Below, piece after piece: positions 45,738-55,842 of a stretch of 64,000 nucleotides of DNA (position 1 is its first letter; each line of letters begins with the position of its first letter). Position numbers and translations under genes: made by a program. Source of the DNA: Fragum whitleyi. Taxonomy: Eukaryota > Mollusca > Bivalvia > Cardiida > Cardiidae. Where the stretch lies: NCBI GenBank assembly GCA_948146395.1, contig OX411559.1:25126010-25190009 (forward strand), written 5' to 3'. Below the pieces are notes generated by a model. That model made no database searches and had not been told where the DNA came from. It saw nothing but the letters and a program-made list of their open reading frames with translations.

Positions 45738-46048
45738 GAAATGCGCCACTGACAAATGCACAGAGGCAGAAAGCTTATAGGGAAAAGAAAAAGAGAATCG
45801 ATCCAAGTTATGTAAGATGAGAGAGGGAACGTGCAAAATTAAATAGAAAGTCGGCAGTAGAGCTATCTGGCGAGGAATACCAGAAAAGACTAGCCCAAAA
45901 TAGGCTATACACACGAAGATATAGACTGAGAAAGAAGATGGTAGATCAGGCAAAAGAAGATAGAAAAGTTAAATCTCAGACAATCCAAGAATATGATATA
46001 TCTCTAATACCAAATACCCCTGGATCAATTAAACAGGAACCGAAATGA
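45738..46048 (+). pseudogene. Second basic PLT-A-RQ alternative exon, with an in-frame TGA
   Basis: The acceptor GCGTTTTCTGTTTAAG ends at 45737. GA completes the incoming codon, then NAPLTNAQRQKAYREKKKR, IDPSYVR and TGA at 45818-45820. The same frame stays open for another 75 codons to TGA at 46046, reading a KLNRKSAVELSGEEYQKR segment, NRLYTRRYRLRKK and ending SIKQEPK. It aligns with the exon at 20603 in both halves: PLT-x-A-x-RQ at the start and E-x-QK-x10-R-x-RLRKK later. Either the TGA (one transition from CGA) has recently broken it, or the gene makes a short ending of 26 residues. Phase and orientation match the array. SIKQEP resembles a sumoylation-type motif. Function unknown. Confidence 0.6.
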
Positions 46049-46415
46049 ACATCTTTTCTTAGGCACAGCCACATGACAGTGTATCTGCATTTTTGGAGCC
46101 TGCATTGACATATCAAAAGAAGGCATTTTTCTTTGCTAAAAATCCTTGTCAATAATTTTTCAAACAATTTCGAGATTAACTGTTTCTAAAAATGTGTCAA
46201 TGAGATACATGTACGCTTTTGTCAAGCTTCGCTGTAAAATTAAGTGTGAATTCTTTACATATATTTTATTAACTTCCAAAAGACACAAAGAGGTCAACTA
46301 GTGAAATAAAAAATCAAAATGAAGGCTACAGGATAGTTGCATTCACTTTTCTTGATAGATTTTTTTCTTGTGACACTTTTTATTGCAAAATTTTAATATT
46401 CTATTTCTTGTTTTT

Positions 46416-47316
46416 AGCTCACCTGAGTACAAAGTGCTCAAGGTGAGCTATTGTGATCGTACAATGTCCGGCGTTGGTCATCAGTAGTGCGACGTGCGTC
46501 GTCCGTCATCCGCAATTTCTTTGGGCCAATCTTGATGAAACTTGGCAGGGATGATCCTTGGGTCAAGCTCTACCAAAGTTGTTCAAATAAATGAAATCCA
46601 CCCTTAACTTTCCTTTTACCCTTAACAAAAAGGGTGAAAAAATGAAAATCTTCAAAAATCTTTTTCTCTGAAACCAGAAGGCAGACAGCTTTCATATTTG
46701 GTATGTAGCATCATCAAGAGTACCTCTACCAAGTTTGTTCATATCAAGACCCTAGGGTCATATTTGGGCTCAGAGCGGGCACATCCAGTTGAGCTCATCT
46801 GAGCATGATGGTTGAAAAAAGGAAAATCTTCAAAAATCTTCTTCTGAAACCAGATGGCAGATGGCTTGTATATTTGGTATGTTGCATCATCAAGAGGGCC
46901 TCTACCAAGTTTGTTCATATCAAACCCTGGAGTGATATATAAGCTTCACCGGGGCACATCCCTTTTAGCTCATCTGAGCACAATCGGTTAAAATCTTCAA
47001 AAATTGTCTTCTCTGAAACCAGAAGGCAGACAGCTTTCATATTTAGTATGTAGCAGAATCTAGTGGACCTCTACCAAGCTTTTCATATCAAGACCCTGGG
47101 GTCACATTTGGGCTCCACCTGGGGCACATCTCTCTTTATATAGAATCAAAGAGAGAAAAGGCATATTTTTCTTGCTCTTGGCTGAAAACCTTCCATGGTA
47201 TTGATCTTCTGTAGAAATTATCTCCTTGTTAACATCTGCCTATTTGATTAATGTGATGCCCCAGAGGTCAAAGAGAATCAGGTGAGAGATCTAGGACCAT
47301 CATGGTCCTCTTGTTT
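46416..47316 (+). mobile_element. HINE/pearl-like element A7
   Basis: The head AGCTCACCTGAGTACAAA/GTGCTCAAGGTGAGCT, a GTGCGACGTGCGTCGTCCG run, about three units of 165 bp ('ctctgaaaccagaaggcagacagctttcatattt' in blocks) and a tail GGACCATCATGGTCC then TCTTGTTT at 47316. A third unit core unlike those of A1-A3 or A4. Confidence 0.75.
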
Positions 47317-48250
47317 TGAAGTTCCATTTAGATTTGTTCAAGCAAATCATTAAACTTTAATTCCTTGATCAAGACCTTATTCTCTTACGTCAGACATTGA
47401 TTGAAGATTTGTCATAATGCCCCTTTGCACTTGTCAGTAGGTCAGTTGCTCGTTCCGTAGACCTTTTATTCGCCCGGAGCATATTTCATAAGGTTTGGGA
47501 GTTAGTATCATGAAACTTCACAGGTGGATAGATCTCTTTGAGAAATCAATCAAAACTGTTCAAAATCACCAGAACAACGCCCCAATCATTTATTCTAAGA
47601 ATTCACCAAAATGGCTCAAACAATTTCTGAAAATGTCCAAAAGTTCTTTGAAAGCGGAAAAAAAAATTTCCATGAAGACAGAAATTCTGAGAAAGACGTA
47701 GATTTTATTCAAGTACGGAAAAAAATTGCTAATTTTGTCCTATATGATGAAATAATTGATCATGTTTTACCTCCCTTGAAAACCGTTCATAACTCTCTCA
47801 TCTCACCGATTCAATATCATTCTAAAATCATTCAACTGGCCAATTTAAGGATGTTTCGAACTTTAAGCGAAAAAAAAAAAAATCAAGAAATAAAAATCAA
47901 GAAAAAAAAAGTCGGAAGAACATTGTTCTTTCATTTTCTGTATTTTTTTATGAGTTAATAGCTCTATAAGCAAGCCATTACAGTGAAAAACATTGTGAAA
48001 CTGACACTCATTCTGATCACATGCACTCAGCGCTCCATTCATTCATACCAAAAACTCGGTCAAATCGATCTAAAAACAGTCTGTTATCATTACAAGGTAT
48101 ATCGTAATCGTTCAGCAAAGTTAGCGATAGTGGATTACCTTTCTTTAATTTCACTCAAGACTTGCTCCACACAATCATTCTGTTTCATTCCAAAATCATT
48201 CATCTTGTCATTTCACGATGTTCTTAACTTTATCGTGGTGTTGAGTCCTT
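47317..48250. repeat. Family J fragment and repeat S copy 3
   Basis: Bases 47417-47545 ('cataatgcccctttgcactt...gaaacttcacaggtggatagatctc') are a J fragment. Bases 47985-48245 match repeat S. The 115-codon frame at 47611-47958 lies between them in A-rich, S-like sequence (poly-K stretches) and shows no domain, so I do not call it a gene. Confidence 0.5.
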
Positions 48251-48269
48251 TGTTCGACCCACAATATGA

Positions 48270-48755
48270 GGTTTGATTAAGCATTTTGAGGGTCTCTGCA
48301 AATATTTACGGCTGAAAGAACGTGAAATGACGCTATTATTGCATGAAAAGAAGGTTTAGCATTTATTAAAAAAGAAATTGCAAAATCTTTGGAACGTTTA
48401 CAACTTGCATTATGCATTGTGCCATCGCTTTTGTATATACCGACGTTGCTTGGTAAATTAATGACGTCATAAAAATGAAAGCGGGAATAGGATCGACGTT
48501 TTTATTTATACTCTATTTAAATGTTTTAAATAAACAACAACAAATAAACTGATGATGTGATATTAAAGTAAAGAAAACCCGGTGTTAACGGCACATGAAT
48601 TTACTTATTAATCCACGTTTTCTCCCGTTAACGCAAGGTTTTACCATTAACGTTTGCCTATGACGACCTAAAATGAACATGCTATGCAATAATAATGAAT
48701 AATGAAATGTTGACACTGCGATTGTTTTTAAGACACTTTGTTCCTTTTGTATATT
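48270..48755 (+). repeat. Intron flank of exon 7, duplicated at 52390-52870
   Basis: Shared blocks run in the same order in both copies: 'gcattttgagg', 'tgacgctattattgcat', 'tttattt..ctctat', 'aatgacgtcat', 'ggtgttaa', 'tttacttatta..cca.gttttct'. A TGACGTCA palindrome is at 48462-48469 and its counterpart at 52585-52592. Confidence 0.65.
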
Positions 48756-48759
48756 ACAG

Positions 48760-48953
48760 CGGCCAGTCCCGTCTGGCAATGTTCATATTGCGGTAAACCG
48801 TTTCCCACCAAATCCGCAGTAACCATGCATACACGCACTCATACAGGAGAAAAGCCATTCGGATGTGAAGTTTGTGGGAAAAGATTCTCTCAGAAAGGAA
48901 CGCTGAAAACCCACATGATAGTACATCTACAGAAACGGAATAAGGCTGACTGA
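48760..48953 (+). CDS. Alternative 3'-terminal exon 7: two C2H2 zinc fingers
   Basis: The acceptor TTGTATATTACAG ends at 48759. CG completes the incoming codon, then ASPVWQC. Finger 1 is CSYCGKPFPTKSAVTMH-x3-H (helix TKSAVTM, with Val in the Leu position). The linker is HTGEKPF. Finger 2 is [18 protein letters not shown]3-H. The tail is LQKRNKAD and a stop. Both fingers have complete zinc ligands. Four tandem copies of the last codons plus 3'UTR follow directly, and three decayed relatives lie at 51180-51740. The upstream frame from 48738 has no ATG and crosses the acceptor, so it is not the true start. Confidence 0.88.
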
Positions 48954-49175
48954 AAATGTTATATAGCTGAAATCATAGTGTACATCTACAGAAACTGAAC
49001 AGGGCTGACTGAAAATGTATTATAGCTGAAATCATAGTGTACATCTACAGAACTGAAAAAGGCTGACTGAAAATGTATTAAAGCTGAAATCATAGTGTAC
49101 ATCTACAGAACTGAAAAAGGCTGACTGAAAATGTATACAAAACTAAAACCATAGTAATACATCTACAGAACTGAA
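48925..49175 (+). repeat. Tandem 57-59-bp repeats of exon 7 end plus 3'UTR
   Basis: 'gtacatctacagaaac.gaa.aaggctgactgaaaatgt' and 'agctgaaatcatagt' repeat four to five times, starting with the exon's own last codons. Later units are out of frame or after the stop. The unit contains the exon's TGA in the phrase GGCTGACTGAAAATG. Confidence 0.75.
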
Positions 49176-49194
49176 AAACTTCACATTTATCGAT

Positions 49195-49265
49195 GGTTTA
49201 GTGCAAGACTTTACTGTGTGTCTATACATTGTATAGACACACAATACAGTCTTGCACTTAACCCC
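49195..49265. repeat. Family R hairpin
   Basis: GGTTTAGTGCAAGACT...AGTCTTGCACTTAACC with core GTGTCTATACATTGTATAGACAC in blocks. This is the cleanest member of the family and lies 240 bp after the exon 7 stop. Confidence 0.6.
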
Positions 49266-49773
49266 TGTTGCATCTCTGTAAACTAGGTTTCTATTGGAAT
49301 TAAAACAAATGTGACTTGAAATATATGAAAGAAACTGAAAAGTGACGAAAAACATGTGACGTATGCTTAAAAGGGATGAGTAAAAATGCATACAAAATTG
49401 AAATCATTATCACTGAAAACAGTGTACATTTACAGAACTGAAAGAAGAATATGTATCTTGACTAGTTATATATTGAAATAAGTGACTGAAAAATGAAGCA
49501 AAAATTGAACAAAAGGTGAAACGGTGACTGAAACTATGTGACAGAAAGCAGATACTGGAATATTAAGAGAAACAGGCAAGCTACAACAACCTAGAATAGG
49601 AACTGAAAATGTGACAGAAAACCTACAATTGAAACTAAGGATATGACGTCAACATAAACCAACTGAAAGGAAGTTGGCAAACGTCTGCAAAAAACAATGA
49701 GTTATTTTAAACTTATGTGCATCATAGCTAAGCTGGTTTTGTAAATGTGTTTACTAAACTGACGAGCATGTAT

Positions 49774-50000
49774 TTAACCCTTTGCTGTTAATCCCTGCTT
49801 TTACGTGCCTGTGATTTTATAATTGAGAAAACATTGTGAAAAAAGAAGAAATTGCTTACAACAAGCAATTTCTTCTTTTTCCTCACTATTTTCTACCCTA
49901 CTGAATGGTTATTTTTCAATTTAAATCCACTTTAAATTTTCGTCTGCAAAACCTTTGAGTTTGGACAGGTCCAAAATTTTGTAAAACGGGAAAGGGTTAA
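49774..50000 (+). mobile_element. MITE family D, copy 4
   Basis: TTAA-CCCTTTGCTGTTA at the left, AAACGGGAAAGGG-TTAA at the right, with central hairpin AGAAGAAATTGCTT/AAGCAATTTCTTCT. Confidence 0.75.
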
Positions 50001-51170
50001 ACAGCATAGATAGACCTATAGAAATTGTGTAGAATAAATTGGTAAATTTCAAGAATTTTTGTAGATTTTTTTCGCAAAAATTGGCGTAATATTATTAAAG
50101 AAAAATTCTTGTATTATCAATGTTAGCTCTATTGACTGTAGATGAGAACAGCTGTAGCGATGGCTTGTCCCGTCTGGAGGCCTTCCATCTGCCGTCCTTT
50201 AATGTTTGGTTGTTTACTCTCTAGAGTCCACAGTTTTGTCAGATTTTCTTTTAATTAGGACAGAATGTTGTTCCATCGAAAGAATTGTTCTTTTTGATCC
50301 TTAAACATCAGGGAAAAAAGGGCTTAATCAAAATTTGATTAAAAAACCCTTGTTGACACTCTTAATAACTTGCCTAGAATTATTGTAACATTATAAAGGA
50401 TTGTTACGTTTGAAAATGATTCCTGTCCGTAAAGCCTCACGGCAAATGGGCTTTCTTATAGAAATTTATAACAAAAATACTTTTAGACTCTTTTTCAGTT
50501 TTCTGAAAAGTTTTCTTCGAACTTGATTCATCAATTGCACTTGAAATTTGCCAGATGAAACTGAAAATATAAAACCTCCTGAACACTTCTTCATTTATGC
50601 ACATGAAACTTTCATATAACGTTCTTCACAATGATTCTTCATGATGGTATGTCTGGCAATTTAGGAAAATGGCCTTAGTGTTTTGTGACTATTAATTAGA
50701 GAGATTTGTATAAATCTTTTATGGAATTATCCTCACCATAAAATCTTAGCAACTTAAGGTGGGTTATTTCTTTGAAATCTCGTGTTCCATATTATGTACC
50801 GCAATAGACAAAAGACTTATAACTCAAGTTATTTATTTATTTATTTATTTTTAAATTTTTATGAATTGAAAACATGTTATATACCAAAAGAATTTCATCC
50901 ACTGATGGATTTATGCTGAAAACATAGATGAAAAGGGAGAGGTTGCTTGTAACAAGCAATTTCTCCCTTTGGCTCAATGTTTTCTACAAAATTTTACAGC
51001 CTCGTCAATTTCAATCTATTTTTTATCAATTTGTCTGCAACCTCTTTATTTAAAAGTCTAAATTTCGTGGGTTTTGTGGTAGCTGTTAAAAGAGAACTGA
51101 AATTACCAAGTGACGACATATAGGCAGGATTTCTGGATAACAGATCATTGCCTGGTAATGTTCTTACTGC
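50001..51170. other. Intron with weak repeat remnants and one hairpin
   Basis: A degraded A-type unit ('ttactctctagagtccacagttttgtcag') lies near 50213. A hairpin AAAGGGAGAGGTTGCTTGT/AACAAGCAATTTCTCCCTTT at 50933-50970 is flanked by AAAACAT/ATGTTTT and recalls the core of MITE D. An (ATTT)n run is at 50827-50850. No gene. Confidence 0.4.
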
Positions 51171-51174
51171 GATT

Positions 51175-51745
51175 AACCTTTCCCTAACAGAGTGTCTCTT
51201 ACCACACACATCCGCACTCAAACAGGGGAGAAGCCATTCGGATGAGAGTTGTGTGGGAAAAAGTTCTCTTGTAAAGTATCGGTGAAATCCCACATTATCG
51301 TTCATCTACAGAAAATAAAAAAAAGTTCATAATAGAAACTGAAAAAGAGGATGAAATACATCAACGAAATAAAAACATTGTTGTTTTTTTTAGTAAAAGA
51401 TACTTATTAGACGCATACTTGTAAGGATGGTTAAACTGCCATTCGGATGTAAGTTGTGTGGGAGAAAGTTCTATTTTAAAGGCTCGGTGAAAACCTGATC
51501 GTTCATCTACAGCAAGTGAAGAAAAAAGTTGACAGAAAACATGAATGGTACTGAAAAACACTGACAGATTAAAAGCAGATAAAATACGTCTACGATAACC
51601 AAAAGATGAGTTTCCCAATACATTGTGCATTATTATTAACGAACACACTCCCAATTTGATCATACACCTTTCATTCAAGTGTGAGTTGGAAAAAAGTTCT
51701 CTTGTAAATGGTCCATGAAATACCACATATATATATAGTTCAGTA
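51175..51745 (+). pseudogene. Three decayed relatives of exon 7
   Basis: 51185-51310 retains 'cgcactcaaacaggggagaagccattcggatg.gagttgtgtgggaaaaa' and 'gtgaaatcccacattatcgttcatctacag', with a stop just after the linker region. 51430-51510 and 51665-51735 repeat shorter parts ('ccattcggatgtaagttgtgtgggagaaagttc', 'aagtgtgagttggaaaaaagttctcttgtaaatgg'). Spacing is about 240 bp. Zinc ligands and frames are lost, so these are dead copies of the HTGEKPF-finger 2 half. Confidence 0.75.
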
Positions 51746-51830
51746 AAACATGTATTAAGCGACAACTTACGGGCCGACAAAAACCGGTCATTAAGGAGAA
51801 TGGTGGCTTAGTACACATTTTGTTTACAAA
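51738..51830. mobile_element. MITE family G, 5' fragment
   Basis: 'cagtaaaacatgtattaagcgacaacttacgggccgacaaaaaccggtcattaa' matches the start of the family at 9357 and 37308. The right half is absent. Confidence 0.45.
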
Positions 51831-51934
51831 TACAAAACAAAATTTTGATTGAATGTATATTTAAAGGCAAATTTCTCAATAATCCAAAGAAAAACGACTT
51901 AAATGACAGAAAATGAATTACTAAAAAAAGAAGA

Positions 51935-51988
51935 TTATTTGTTTCCGAAGATGTGTGTTATCAGATAACACTCATCTTCGGAAACAAA
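51935..51988. repeat. Foldback hairpin
   Basis: TTGTTTCCGAAGATG and TGTGTTATC pair with GATAACACTCATCTTCGGAAACAA around AGA; arms of about 24 bp. Confidence 0.55.
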
Positions 51989-52389
51989 GTGAATGTTATC
52001 ACTGGAAAGTTTTGTCTACTCTTAAACACATATTATTTGAATGTATAGCCGTAGAAATACTGTTAGGAACATCGTGACTGATAACTTATGAACTGAAAAC
52101 AATATGGTTTAATATGGTGAACAGCTTCAAAAACTGATGAATAGCGTGATTGAAAACGTATGAATAACTGATAAAAATCATGGTGGAAAAAATGTTCTAC
52201 AGCTGAAGGAAGTAAATAAAGACTTGTGAAAAAAGATTGTGAATATGAAAGAAACTTATAAATGAGTTGAAACTGTAGTAGGGAAACTGATAAAGGTGTA
52301 TGAAGGCAACACACATTTAAAAGTAATGTAGAATAGATGAAAACTGTAAATAAGAAATGAATAAAGCAGCTATCAAAGTACGAGAGAGA

Positions 52390-52870
52390 TAAAGCATTTT
52401 GAGGGGATCTACAAGTGTCAACTCTTGAAAAAGGGGCTTTGACGCTATTATTGCATAAAAAGAAAGTCCAGTATTTATTTGAACAAAAATTGCAAAATAA
52501 TTTATTGGAACATTTAAAACTAGCTCCAAAGGTGATAACGTGCTGGAAAAATCCAGTATGCATTAACATTGCTTTGTAAATCAATGACGTCATTAAGATT
52601 AATGCAGGAAAATGGTCGACCTCTTTATTTATGCTCTATATGATTGTTAGACAAAGAAACTGACAAAGTGGATAGGTCCAGACTGAGGGTATTTAAGTGA
52701 AGAAAGCTGGGTGTTAATAACACATGATTTTACTTATTATTCCAAGTTTTCTTCTGTAAACGCCCGGGTTGTGTCTGTTAACGGGTTGTGTCTGTTAACG
52801 TATACATGCCTGTAACCACCCAAAAACGCACAAACTTCGCAATAATTCAGAATGATTAGCGATTTTTTAA
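52390..52870 (+). repeat. Duplicate of the exon 7 upstream flank, without an exon
   Basis: Colinear with 48270-48720 (see that entry), including a TGACGTCA palindrome at 52585-52592. At the place where exon 7 would follow (about 52870-52930) there is no acceptor or finger. A 17-bp tandem 'ggttgtgtctgttaacg' has arisen at 52765-52798. The next finger exon is 8, about 400 bp on. Confidence 0.6.
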
Positions 52871-53265
52871 GTCAGATTTTACGAGTGTGTGTGCATGCAT
52901 CCGTAATCCTACTCTGAGAAATATATAATTAATGAATATAACGTTATTTTAACCATTTATCTCTGAGATTGTTCATTCCTAAAAGAAATTTTGATCAGAA
53001 TGATAGGGAAAAACGGTTGTTGTTTTTCCTTAACTACCTATAAGAATTTTTTTAAGGGAAGTGGTCTCAGAAATTAGTTATGAGTTGAACCTATAGTTTG
53101 ATGAAATGAATTGTAAAATAAGGATTGAAGCACATCTGCAATTGTTGATGCATTTCTGTTCATCATAATGAGTTGAAGATATTGTAGGCCTGCACTAAAT
53201 GACAACAGTTAGAAAAAAGAGAAACAAAAACAACCGACAGTATGATATCATTTTTCTGTTTTCAG

Positions 53266-53477
53266 CTGTACTCAACCCAACAACAGGTCGCCAGAAGAAT
53301 GTTCCTCAATGTGACGTTTGTGGTAGGATTGCGGCAGATAATTGGGCCCTTAAAGTACATTATAGAATACATACTGGGGAGAGACCATTTACCTGCGAAG
53401 TTTGTGGAAAAAAGTTTAAGAGAAAAGGAGATTTGAGGAATCACATGATCGTGCATATAAATAAAGCTGTCTTTTAA
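53266..53477 (+). CDS. Alternative 3'-terminal exon 8: two C2H2 zinc fingers, odd first finger
   Basis: The acceptor TTTTTCTGTTTTCAG ends at 53265. CT completes the incoming codon, then VLNPTTGRQKNVPQC. Finger 1 is CDVCGRIAADNWALKVH-x3-H: the zinc ligands are right, but the conserved core Phe is Ala. The linker is HTGERPF. Finger 2 is CEVCGKKFKRKGDLRNH-x3-H, whose helix starts R-K-G rather than the Q-K-G of most exons. The tail is INKAVF and a stop. The frame runs open upstream to 53199 through intron. A 156-bp MITE begins 38 bases after the stop. Confidence 0.87.
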
Positions 53478-53515
53478 GCTATGAAAAACCACGTGGTCGA
53501 ACAGATCACTATTTG

Positions 53516-53671
53516 AAGGTAGTGGATCCGTAATAATTTGGCAACCTCTCGGAAGTCGGAAGTATTGTACATTTAAGAGTGTTAAGCGAAGTTTCATTAC
53601 GAAACCTCGGTCAACATAGCGAAAGATAATGTGTTCCGAAATGTTGTGGAACTATTACGGGTCCACTACCT
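53516..53671. mobile_element. MITE family F, intact 156-bp copy
   Basis: AAGGTAGTGGATCCGTAATA at the left pairs with TATTACGGGTCCACTACCT at the right. Related to 40322-40662 and the fragment at 6686. It probably lies in the 3'UTR of exon 8. Confidence 0.65.
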
Positions 53672-53699
53672 AAATAGTGTTTGCTTTTGGAGAATCCTC

Positions 53700-53802
53700 G
53701 GAATGAATTTATATATATGTTAAATATATATATATATATAAAAGAAGACTTATTGACCTATATATATATATATATATATAAGAAGACTTATTGACCGTGA
53801 GA
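53700..53802. repeat. TA microsatellite within a tandem duplicate
   Basis: Two (TA)n runs (53718-53740 and 53761-53780), each followed by AAGAAGACTTATTGACC, so a unit of about 42-45 bp including the TA run has been duplicated. Confidence 0.65.
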
Positions 53803-54111
53803 TTTCATGGTCTCGTACTTATTGGTTCTCTACTAGATTAAACTCAATTCTTGCAGAGGGAAAAAGAGAAAACATTGGGTATATATGCCTTAATTTAGTT
53901 GGTCCTGTTTCTGTATTCTTATGCTTGCTTCTTGGACCAGCACTATTTTACCAGACATGTCGTTTGGCCGATTGTTCACAAAGTCTTCAAATTTGTAAGT
54001 CTTTTGGGACATGAGGAATGACATGGTCGTACATATAGCTTCAGTTTTGAGAAATTTTGTGACACTTAAACTGTGGAATGCCTTGGTTGTATACATCAAT
54101 AGATTATTATT

Positions 54112-54385
54112 ATGCCCTTCGAAGAAAAGGATGTATATTGCTTTGCACTTGTTGATTGGTCCGTCTGTAGACAGTTTTTTTTTGTCTTGAGCATATCCCA
54201 AATAAGTATGCAAACTGAAATCATGAAACTTCACAGGTGGATAGATGTCATTATGGAGAAGTGCAGAACACAAGAACCATAACTCTACTCATAAGTGAGT
54301 TTTTGCCCTTTTTTGATTGACAAAGAATAGGCAATCGACCTGCTTTTATTGGGGACATAAATGTTTTGCAAACATCTCTTGTTCA
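54112..54385 (+). mobile_element. Repeat family J, copy 2
   Basis: 'ttatgcccttcgaagaaaaggatgtatattgctttgcactt', a GTCCGTCTGTAG trace, 'gaaacttcacaggtggatag', and an end 'ttgcaaacatctcttgtt'. It shares the CTCTTGTT end with the HINE-like families, but has only one internal unit. Confidence 0.55.
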
Positions 54386-54423
54386 AAATGATGACGAACA
54401 ACAAGACTCTTTTCCTGTTTATC

Positions 54424-55016
54424 TACAGTTAATCTTGCTCGAGCGACCACTTCTGTAGAGGGACCATTTTTATCACGCGACCGTTTTCAAAATCCTCTTT
54501 TTTAAATTTGAAATATCAAAAAAGTATCACTGGTATGAAATTTTACTGTAAATAAATCCGATTTTGTTAATACTCACCAGAAGAGTCTTAATAAGAAGAT
54601 TCTGTTAAGTTCTTACAGCATAGGATTATTAAGAATTTCGTAATGATATACATATTCAGTCAAAATCGTCTTTCTAATTTATGAGCAAAACGTGTAACAT
54701 GCGACCGTTTTCTTAAACGACCGCTTTTTGATGGTCCTGTTCAAGATAATTTAACCCTTGTCATGCTGAATAAATTTTGGCTAAAATTTTACAACAGAAT
54801 CAAAGGGCAAAAAGCACTGAAAGTTCCAACTGTAAGTCAATTTTTACTTGAAAAACTAAATCTATTGACCATTCTGGTTTGAAAGTGAGAAACAGGTGGT
54901 GTAGACATACATCAGACTGCACGTTATTTACAAGCTGATGTTTGTCTATAGCTCCTGCCAAATCAGGAATATTCCGGGTTCAGCATGACAAGGGTTTTAA
55001 TACAAGTTTTACTGTA
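54424..55016. mobile_element. MITE G copy 3 with MITE E copy 5 inserted
   Basis: G runs from TACAGTTAATCTTGCTCGAG (54424) to ACAAGTTTTACTGTA (55016). MITE E lies at 54751-55000 with TTAA-CCCTTGTCATGCTGAA and TTCAGCATGACAAGGG ends. The outer G halves are contiguous when E is set aside, which dates E as the later insertion. Confidence 0.65.
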
Positions 55017-55097
55017 TTTGTGAATTGTCCTGTAATCAGGATGTAATGATAGTTCTTTTTTTTTTAACTACCAGGAATCAGTCGGTTGTACATACCA

Positions 55098-55842
55098 ATA
55101 ATTGCAATCCAATAAAATAAAGAAATTTGATTGGTTTAAATCGCATCACGTGGGAAAATCCATTGCACTTTATTTCTGTATAAAATGCAATAGGTCTTTC
55201 GGGAAACCCCCGAAATTCTGCAAGTCCTGTGTTGTAGGAACTCGAAGTAAACTAGATTCCGATCATCAACGGAACAATGCTATTCGAACTGTTATGAATT
55301 AATATAGTTTCGAAAGAATTTACGATTACAAGCATGCAGTTCTGATTCTGAGCCGACCTAAACTTAGAAAACAGCGAGTCGGCGAAGACCTTCAAGCAAG
55401 CCTCTCAACTAAGACCGACCACACCGTTTTCGTTTAAAAATACAGACTAACTTGGCAGAAACAAGCTTTTTTGTCATAAGTACCTCTACGAATTTCAATG
55501 TTGTTTTTTCTTTGTGTATCATTTGTTTAACTATATGACATTTCACTTCGATAGCGAGATAAACAATACGCGATCTAAAAATAGATCCTGTAATTTATAC
55601 GCGCAGAAAGTAGACTTGAAGCTTAAATGTTTGGCTGAGTATTTCAATAGTTTCTTCGATCTAGATGATTGCAATTATAAGGGACGAGTGTCTTTTTTCC
55701 ACTGCGTTTATTGGGGTATAAAGTGCAATTGCCTGAGCACATGGCTTAATCATAACGCTCTACGGGCGTTTTTTGCCATGTGCTAAGGCAATTGCACTTT
55801 ATACCCCAATAAACACAGGGAAAAAGACACTCATCCCTATAA
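55098..55842 (+). repeat. Repeat X copy 1 with a long terminal hairpin
   Basis: It opens 'ataaagaaatttgattggtttaaatcgcatcac' and contains 'gcactttatttctgtat' and 'cagcgagtcggcgaagaccttcaagcaa'. It closes with a 64-bp-arm hairpin (55682-55745 / 55774-55837). The second copy is at 61322-62155. The frames at 55102 and 55514 have no support beyond being open; a CIKC...CKSC pattern in the first is noted but unpersuasive. Confidence 0.6.

Noticed and set aside
47611..47958. 115-codon frame with poly-Lys
   Set aside because: A-rich, lies between repeat fragments, overlaps a shorter frame at 47495, and has no recognisable motif or splice context of the array type.
52063..52593. 176-codon minus-strand frame, the longest in the window
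   Set aside because: Low-complexity F/S/L-rich reading of AT-rich sequence opposite 'gaaaactgatgaa' type repeats. No domain, and part of it overlaps the duplicated exon 7 flank.
55102..55302. Short frame with a CIKC...CKSC pattern, possible zinc ribbon
   Set aside because: It lies inside repeat X, starts at a weak ATG, and the matching place in the second copy (61322 onward) does not keep the frame.
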